The notes beneath the pieces were generated by a model. That model was not told where the DNA came from and did not search any database. It was given only the letters and a program-made list of their open reading frames with translations. This document shows, piece by piece, positions 58,824 to 64,000 of a stretch of DNA of 64,000 nt. Source of the stretch: an uncultured Eubacteriales bacterium (GTDB taxonomy: Bacteria > Bacillota > Clostridia > Oscillospirales > Acutalibacteraceae); contig CAKTFN010000004.1 of the NCBI GenBank assembly GCA_934561055.1, positions 164,644 to 228,643 of the forward strand, written 5' to 3'. Within the stretch, counting starts at the first letter, position 1. Each line of letters starts with the position of its first letter. Both the position numbers and the translations under genes were made by a program.

Positions 58824-60461
58824 ATGGCTAAACAGATTATCTACGGCGAAGAAGCAAGAAAAGCTCTTCAGGCCGGTATTGACAAACTTGCAAATACAGT
58901 TAAAATCACCCTCGGACCGAAGGGCAGAAACGTTGTAATCGACAAGAAATACGGTGCTCCGCTCATTACGAACGACGGTGTAACAATCGCAAAAGAAATT
59001 GAACTTGAAGACGCTTTTGAAAACATGGGCGCTCAGCTCGTTAAGGAAGTTGCAACAAAGACGAACGACGTTGCCGGCGACGGAACAACAACCGCAACCT
59101 TGCTTGCTCAGGCTCTTATCCGCGAAGGAATGAAGAACGTTGCCGCAGGCGCAAACCCGATGGTTGTCAAAAAGGGCATCAAGAAAGCGGTCGATGTCGC
59201 AGTTGACAGCGTTAAGAAGAACTCAAAGCCCGTAACGGGTTTTGAAGACATTGCAAGAATTGCAACGATTTCTTCCGCAGATGAAAACGTCGGAAAACTT
59301 ATTGCCGAAGCGATGGAAGTTGTTACCACCGACGGAGTAATCACCGTTGAAGAGTCAAAGACTGCGGAAACCGGAAAAGAAGTTGTTGAAGGTATGCAGT
59401 TTGACCGCGGTTATATTTCGCCGTACATGGCAACCGACGCAGACAAGATGGAAGCCGTTATTGACGACGCTTCAATTCTTATCACGGATAAAAAGATTTC
59501 AAACATTCAGGAAGTTCTTCCGCTCCTCGAGCAGGTTCTTCAGGCAGGCAAAAAGCTTGTTCTGATTGCCGAAGACGTTGAAGGCGAAGCCCTTGCAACC
59601 CTTCTTCTCAACAAACTTCGCGGAACGTTCACCTGCGTTGCCGTCAAGGCTCCGGGCTTCGGTGACAGAAGAAAAGAAATGCTTCAGGATATCGCAATTC
59701 TTACCGGCGGTCAGGTGATTACCTCCGACCTCGGCCTTGAACTCAAGGAAGCAACCGTTGATATGCTCGGTTCTGCACGTCAGGTTAAGGTTACAAAGGA
59801 AAACACAATCATTGTTGACGGTGCCGGCGATAAGGACGCAATCAAGGCTCGTGTCAACCAGATCAAGGCTCAGATTGAAGCTTCAACTTCGGAATTTGAC
59901 CGTGAAAAGCTTCAGGAGAGACTTGCAAAACTTGCAGGCGGCGTAGCCGTAATCAAGGTCGGTGCAGCGACCGAAACCGAAATGAAGGAAAAGAAGCTTC
60001 GCATTGAAGACGCTCTTGCCGCAACAAAAGCAGCAGTTGAAGAAGGTTCGGTTGCAGGCGGCGGCGTTGCACTTCTCAACGCAATTCCGGCAGTCAAAGA
60101 CCTTCTTGAAAAGACGGAAGATCCCGACGAAAAGACCGGTATCAGAATCGTTATGAAAGCAATTGAGGAACCGGTTCGTCAGATTGCAAAGAACGCAGGC
60201 CTTGAAGGCTCGGTAATCATTAACGAAATTGTTGCAAGTGGAAAAATCGGTTATGGCTTCGATTTCTCGAAAGAGGAGTATGTTGACATGGCTCAGGCCG
60301 GAATCCTTGACCCGACGAAGGTTACCCGTTCGGCTCTCCAGAACGCGGCTTCAGTTGCTTCAATGGTTCTCACAACCGAATCGCTCGTTTCGGATATTCC
60401 CGATCCTGCGGCCGATGCGGCTCAGGCTGCCGCAATGGCTCAGGGCGGCGGAATGTATTAA
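58824..60461 (+). CDS. groEL: Chaperonin GroEL
   Basis: 545 residues, 60-kDa ATP-dependent chaperonin. The ATP-binding LGPKGRNVVIDKKYGAPLITNDGVTIA near residue 30 and GDGTTTATLLAQ near residue 86 are intact, as are the apical domain (AVKAPGFGDRRKEML) and the C-terminal GGGMY tail. GGAGGAA precedes the ATG, 23 bases after groES. It is cotranscribed under CIRCE. Confidence 0.98.
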   Translation: MAKQIIYGEEARKALQAGIDKLANTVKITLGPKGRNVVIDKKYGAPLITNDGVTIAKEIELEDAFENMGAQLVKEVATKTNDVAGDGTTTATLLAQALIREGMKNVAAGANPMVVKKGIKKAVDVAVDSVKKNSKPVTGFEDIARIATISSADENVGKLIAEAMEVVTTDGVITVEESKTAETGKEVVEGMQFDRGYISPYMATDADKMEAVIDDASILITDKKISNIQEVLPLLEQVLQAGKKLVLIAEDVEGEALATLLLNKLRGTFTCVAVKAPGFGDRRKEMLQDIAILTGGQVITSDLGLELKEATVDMLGSARQVKVTKENTIIVDGAGDKDAIKARVNQIKAQIEASTSEFDREKLQERLAKLAGGVAVIKVGAATETEMKEKKLRIEDALAATKAAVEEGSVAGGGVALLNAIPAVKDLLEKTEDPDEKTGIRIVMKAIEEPVRQIAKNAGLEGSVIINEIVASGKIGYGFDFSKEEYVDMAQAGILDPTKVTRSALQNAASVASMVLTTESLVSDIPDPAADAAQAAAMAQGGGMY

Positions 60462-60476
60462 TCCGTTTAAAAATAC

Positions 60477-60516
60477 CAATGAGGTTGTTCCAAAGCCGGA
60501 ACAACCTCATTTTTAG
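60477..60516 (+). terminator. Terminator of groESL
   Basis: ATGAGGTTGTTCC (60479-60491) and GGAACAACCTCAT (60498-60510) form a perfect 13-pair stem followed by TTTT. Confidence 0.9.
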
Positions 60517-60523
60517 TATTCAG

Positions 60524-60572
60524 CAAAACAAAAAAGCCAAAAAGTTCATGAGAAAACTTTTTGGCTTTTTGT
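60524..60572 (-). terminator. Terminator of the 34-aa peptide gene
   Basis: AAAAAGCCAAAAAGTT and AACTTTTTGGCTTTTT form a 16-pair stem (60531-60546, 60555-60570). On the minus strand a further TTGTTTTGC follows. It lies 12 bases after the peptide stop. Confidence 0.85.
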
Positions 60573-60583
60573 GTCAAATAAAA

Positions 60584-60688
60584 TTATTTACCCATGTTCT
60601 TAAGGCTTTCAACGAAGTTCTTGATGAGGGTGATGTAATTCTCAACGAACTTTACGATTTCGTCAATGATCTTCTTTGCTGTATCCAT
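60584..60688 (-). CDS. 34-residue amphipathic peptide, function unknown
   Basis: ATG 60688 stands behind a perfect GGGAGGTGA SD; stop TAA at 60584. The sequence begins MDTAKKIIDEIVKFVENYIT and continues LIKNFVESLKNMGK. It is predicted to be a single amphipathic helix: hydrophobic residues recur at i, i+3/i+4 on one face, Lys/Asp/Glu/Asn on the other. There is no signal peptide or cysteine. Size and pattern recall staphylococcal phenol-soluble modulins or leaderless bacteriocin-like peptides, but no homology is claimed. It has its own promoter and a strong terminator, convergent with groEL. Confidence 0.75.
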   Translation of the reverse strand: MDTAKKIIDEIVKFVENYITLIKNFVESLKNMGK

Positions 60689-60723
60689 TATTGTTTCACC
60701 TCCCGGCAAATATCTTTAAAAAT

Positions 60724-60752
60724 ACTTTAATACATTTTTCGTAATTAGTCAA
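60724..60752 (-). promoter_or_regulatory. Promoter of the 34-aa peptide gene
   Basis: On the minus strand TTGACT, a 17-bp spacer and TAAAGT, about 35 bases before the ATG. Confidence 0.6.
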
Positions 60753-60805
60753 TGTTTTGTTAGAAATTTCGCGATTTTTTATTAAATTTAATATAATATT
60801 CACAT

Positions 60806-61789
60806 TTATCGAGCGCTCTCTGATAAAAACCCGAACAAATGTCGATTGCTTTTTCTTTCAAAAAGACCGACAATTTTTTCTGAAATATCAGTGACTCCGG
60901 TTGAAAAGGGAAACATTACCGCCGTGCAAAGAACATTGAACAAAACATGCACGGCAGAAACAAAAACCTCTCCTTTTTCGATTTTTTCAAACAAAGCCGA
61001 AACGGGAAAAAGAAAGGAAACGATGAAAACCGATGCCGTTCCGAAAAGATTGAAAAGGAGGTGAAAAAGGGCGGCGGCTTTTGCTTTTTTGTCCGAAGAA
61101 AGTGCGGAAAGAAGCGTCGGAACGGTTGCGCCGATGTTTTGACCGCAAATGATGAAAACGGCGCTTTCTCTTGAAACGGCGCCGACCGAAACGAGGGATT
61201 GAAGAATTCCGACCGTTGCGGAGGAGCTTTGAACGAGAGCCGTTGAAACAAAGCCGAAAAGAAGGCCGGAAAATCGCGAGGAGCAGCGTGAAAAGAACGA
61301 TGAAAGAAGACCGTTTTCATTCAGCACGGCGCAAGAGTCTTTCATTGTTTCGATTCCGACGAAAAGAAGGCCGAGCGAACAGAGGAAAAGCGAAACGGCT
61401 CTGATTTTTTTGTTCTTTGAAACAAGAAGAAAAAATGCGCCGAAAAGAACCAAAAACGGTGCGGCAGAGTAAAAGTTCAGTGCAACAAGAACGCCGGTTG
61501 CCGTTGTCCCGATGTTTGAACCCATAATTATTCCGGTGCAGGCGGAAAGACTTAACTTTCCGCAATCTGCAAGCGAAACCGCCGTTACGGTCACGGCCGC
61601 GGAGGATTGAATAACGGCGGTCAATGCCGCAGAACAGAGCACGCCGGAAAGACGGTTCTTCGTGAACCTTTGAAGAACACTTTCGGCCTTTTTTTCGCAG
61701 AGTTTTTTCATTGATTCGCTCATTTGAACAACAGAAAAAAGGAAAATTCCGATTCCGCAGAGAAGCCCGGAAATTGCCCGAAAATCCAT
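60806..61789 (-). CDS. Na/Pi-cotransporter family protein
   Basis: 327 residues with about eight helices in two inverted halves. Each half carries the family QSS motif (AVIQSSAAVTVTAVSL and LVQSSSATVGILQSL) and a GxNIGTT-type loop (GSNIGTTATG and GQNIGATVPT), marks of the NptA/YjbB-type Na+-phosphate symporter fold. It lacks the C-terminal PhoU-like domain of the longer members. Phosphate export or import is inferred. ATG 61789 follows GGCGGTG; a GTG three codons earlier is less likely. Confidence 0.9.
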   Translation of the reverse strand: MDFRAISGLLCGIGIFLFSVVQMSESMKKLCEKKAESVLQRFTKNRLSGVLCSAALTAVIQSSAAVTVTAVSLADCGKLSLSACTGIIMGSNIGTTATGVLVALNFYSAAPFLVLFGAFFLLVSKNKKIRAVSLFLCSLGLLFVGIETMKDSCAVLNENGLLSSFFSRCSSRFSGLLFGFVSTALVQSSSATVGILQSLVSVGAVSRESAVFIICGQNIGATVPTLLSALSSDKKAKAAALFHLLFNLFGTASVFIVSFLFPVSALFEKIEKGEVFVSAVHVLFNVLCTAVMFPFSTGVTDISEKIVGLFERKSNRHLFGFLSESAR

Positions 61790-61949
61790 CGGATTCACCG
61801 CCTTTTAAAAAGAGTAATTCGTTTATGTTTTTCAGCGGATATATAATATATAGGTTTTTGAGGCGGGGAGTATTACAGTCGGGCGAAAAAGGCCGCCGCA
61901 AACGGAAGCGAAAACGCAGAAGGGGGTAAAATGATTTTCGGGCAGGCAT

Positions 61950-62010
61950 AAAAAGAAAGCTATAATTCACAGCTGTCATTAAAAATGTGCTGTGAATTAT
62001 AGCTTTTTGA
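61950..62010 (-). terminator. Terminator of the M28 peptidase gene
   Basis: AAAGCTATAATTCACAGC (61956-61973) and GCTGTGAATTATAGCTTT (61989-62006) form a perfect 18-pair stem. On the minus strand it is followed by CTTTTTATGCC, and it lies 12 bases beyond the stop. Confidence 0.85.
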
Positions 62011-62021
62011 TTTACGAAAAC

Positions 62022-63269
62022 TCAGTAGCTTTCTTTAAGGCCTTCCTCGTCGAAAAGGAAAAGAGATTGAAGGCAGATGTCAAGACCTTTTTCGATTGTT
62101 TTCGGAATAAGGTTGTCGGCTGTATCTTCTCTTGTGTGATAATACTTCGGCGGGCCGGGGTTCATTGCGGCGAGGGTTGCGGCCGGAACACCGAGCTTTG
62201 TGACTGCGGCTGCGTCGGAAGCTCCGAGATAAACCGATGCATACTTGAGGTCAAGGCCGGCCATTTCGGCGCCCTTCTTCATGAGAGCGCATACTCTCGG
62301 GTCGGTTTTTACGGTTCCTGTCATGTCACGGCTGTAAATTGCCATGTCTTCAAAGTCACGAAGAGTATCCATTCCGAAATAAACGGTTTCAACTTCCTTG
62401 AGTTCCTGCATATGCTTTTTTGAAAAAGCTCTTGCACCGCGCAGACCGGCTTCTTCCGATCCGGTTGTGAGAGCAACAACTTCTGTGTTTTCAAAGCGGA
62501 TGTTGTTGTCTTCAAGATACTTGAGAACGGCAATTGCGGTAACGGAACCGGTGAGGTTGTCGTTTGCGCCTTCAACGGGAAGTTTGAAGTTTGTGAAGAA
62601 AATTACGGCGATGAAGCCGGGAATGAATGCAAGCTGGATATACTGAAGGACTTTTACAAAGCCTTCAAGTTCTGCGTTGACCGGACCGCCCTTGATTACG
62701 GAAATGAGCGAAACGACGAAAACAAAGATCATTCCGACAACACCGTAAATTCCGACCGTGAAAAGAAGATTCTTTCCGCCGAGATGGGTGTATGTCCATT
62801 CGTATGACGAGTCAACGTGACCCGAAAAGATGATTCTTCTTTTGACTTCGCCCGTCGGCTTCCTTCTTCCGATTACGTTCGTTGAAGTTGCCTTCGGAAA
62901 GAGCGGATCAAGAAATTCCCAATACATAAGAAATTCCGAGAAAAGGCAAACGAGCGCGATGATTGCAAGAATGAGCGAAACAACGGGCATTTTGAGGAAC
63001 GAGAACAGAAGCGCAAGGAGCATTGAAATTCCGTCAATGACAACCCATCCCATGAAGGCATACTTGCTGATTTGGAATTCTTCAAGCTGAACATCGTCGG
63101 AGCAGGTTTTCATTTCCTCTTTAAAATGTTCCTGAGCCTTTCTTTCATTTTCGCTGCCCGAAGCACGAGGACCGACTTCTTTGCAGACTTTTTTGATTTC
63201 TCTTGTTGTGTAATTTGCGTACATCCTCAGAGTTGAGGGATAGTTCTTTACACTCTCACTGGCTTTCAA
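62022..63269 (-). CDS. M28 family metallopeptidase with internal membrane helices
   Basis: 415 residues. Zinc-peptidase motifs: the first ligand in FSGHVDSSYEW (about residue 148), the bridging ligand in GANDNLTGS, the catalytic/metal glutamates in TTGSEEAGLRG, and the last histidine in KYYHTREDTADN. Two pairs of membrane helices are inserted (about residues 72-115 and 170-232), the second splitting the peptidase fold between the first and second zinc ligands, so it is a membrane-bound aminopeptidase-like enzyme. The start is a TTG with AGGGG nine bases upstream; an internal ATG 15 codons on (MYANYTT) has no SD. Confidence 0.85.
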   Translation of the reverse strand: MKASESVKNYPSTLRMYANYTTREIKKVCKEVGPRASGSENERKAQEHFKEEMKTCSDDVQLEEFQISKYAFMGWVVIDGISMLLALLFSFLKMPVVSLILAIIALVCLFSEFLMYWEFLDPLFPKATSTNVIGRRKPTGEVKRRIIFSGHVDSSYEWTYTHLGGKNLLFTVGIYGVVGMIFVFVVSLISVIKGGPVNAELEGFVKVLQYIQLAFIPGFIAVIFFTNFKLPVEGANDNLTGSVTAIAVLKYLEDNNIRFENTEVVALTTGSEEAGLRGARAFSKKHMQELKEVETVYFGMDTLRDFEDMAIYSRDMTGTVKTDPRVCALMKKGAEMAGLDLKYASVYLGASDAAAVTKLGVPAATLAAMNPGPPKYYHTREDTADNLIPKTIEKGLDICLQSLFLFDEEGLKESY

Positions 63270-63435
63270 AAGCGATTACCCCTTTTCTTAAATAAATTTT
63301 TCTTCGTATTTATTAATACCAAGATATTCACTGCGGTCTTACAGCTACGTTCAATTCTATCATTCAAAGCGGCAAATGTCGATAGATTTCAATAAAATTA
63401 AAAAATTGTTAAAAATTATAAGGACGGGGTGAAGG
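63270..63435. other. Intergenic stretch with no certain feature
   Basis: Upstream region of the M28 gene. It is AT-rich; TTGAAC (minus) occurs near 63350 but no -10 at good distance was found. Confidence 0.5.
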
Positions 63436-63439
63436 GGAG

Positions 63440-64000
63440 AGGTTCCTTTTGGGTGTACTGCTAAAGTGATTTTTTAACCGCACGTTTCATCTTTAAAATT
63501 TCCATCCGTCCGCTGTGCCGAGAACTTTTGACTACTTTTGAAATACTCGAAGAATGAAAAATATTGCATCCACTTCTTTGGCTCCCTCCTGTGAGGGAGC
63601 TGTCGGCTCTGCCGACTGAGGGAGGGAATTCCTACGCTACGGCTTATTTATTTGAGATTGTTTCTTTAACCGCACAGGTTCTTTTAAAGTTACATCCGTC
63701 CGCTCCGCTGGGGGCACTTTTGTCGATTGATACAAAACAAAGCAATAAAAAGCCGAATTGTCAAGGTCTTTTACGCTGTATTTCCGCCTTGACTGCGTCT
63801 GAAATGCTCGCAATGGAGCAACCATTGCTGTGCTTTCATCCTTGTCAAAACAAAAATACAACGCAAAATCCTCTTGCCCCTCCGACTTTCCATCGCTTGC
63901 CAAAAATTCGCTTTTCAATACGTCGCATTTGGAAACCGAATTTCCCTTTTGCGGGGGAAAAAGGAAAATATCGGCTTCCGATGCGGCTTTAGCCGGGTTG
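63440..64000. repeat. Second copy of the dispersed repeat element, cut by the window end
   Basis: It shares units with 57061-58375: TTTTTAACCGCACG (63470-63483), the 47-bp core at 63578-63624, CCGTCCGCTCCGCTGGGGGC with ACTTTTGTCGATTGATACAA (63697-63736), and the far unit ending GATGCGGCTTTAGCCGGGTT at 63980-63999. The start resembles the mini-copy at 1350-1484. Open frames here are repeat artefacts. Confidence 0.8.
63578..63624 (+). repeat. 47-bp palindromic core, copy 4
   Basis: Identical to copies 1 and 2 over the core, then GGAATTCCTACGCTACGGCT. Confidence 0.9.

Noticed and set aside
63564..63992. 142-codon open frame at the right end
   Set aside because: Its first third is the translated 47-bp palindromic core and the rest follows other repeat units; no SD.

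Overview
The window reads as chromosome of a low-to-moderate GC Firmicute, most likely a gut Clostridia member (Oscillospiraceae/Ruminococcaceae-like; this placement is inference). Pointers are a PyrR-attenuated pyrimidine operon, a lysine-riboswitch DAP operon of the N-acetyl type, a T-box valS leader, a perfect CIRCE element before groESL, the era-yqzL-recO order, a SigH-like sigma factor, many strong SD sequences and SigA-type promoters with 17-bp spacers, and a dispersed intergenic repeat of a kind I recall from gut Clostridia. Most of the window is housekeeping DNA.

Layout. 0.2-7 kb: a Trp-rich membrane protein of unknown function, murD-uppP, a MATE exporter, a decayed GNAT gene and a threonine-aldolase-like enzyme. 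7.1-16.2 kb: pyrC-K-D-F-E-B-I-carB behind a textbook PyrR attenuator; carA is not here. 16.2-19.8 kb: a response regulator/ABC exporter/histidine kinase locus with four phased operator-like repeats. 20.2-26.5 kb: lysine riboswitch, then dapA-dapB-dapH-lysA-aminotransferase-deacetylase (dapF absent). 26.6-32.8 kb: an HD hydrolase, T-box valS, then a small AT-rich patch with a frameshifted XRE gene, a secreted leucine-rich-repeat protein and an intact XRE gene, followed by queT with a preQ1-riboswitch-like leader. 32.8-41.3 kb: a methyltransferase, a zinc-ribbon protein, a sigma factor, GNAT, mnmA, and a VanR/VanS/VanY-like module with its own repeat operators (no resistance ligase genes). 41.3-45 kb: two large secreted proteins (Ig-like; Ig-like/transglutaminase). 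45.1-54.2 kb: rpsO-pnp, an ECF S component, a DMT transporter, era-yqzL-recO and mutS2. 54.3-57 kb: an orphan holin, tRNA-Val, a candidate structured RNA, a 46-aa peptide and a class B PBP. 57-58.4 kb: a composite inverted-repeat element. 58.4-63.3 kb: CIRCE-groES-groEL, a 34-aa amphipathic peptide, a Na/Pi-cotransporter-family protein and an M28 peptidase; a further copy of the repeat runs off the right end.

The points most worth following up are two tiny peptide genes (34 and 46 codons) with strong SD sequences, promoters and terminators; 11-bp direct repeats that link the VanR-like regulator both to its own promoter and to the vanY-like promoter; a possible structured RNA beside tRNA-Val; and the dispersed repeat family, which generates false protein-coding ORFs.
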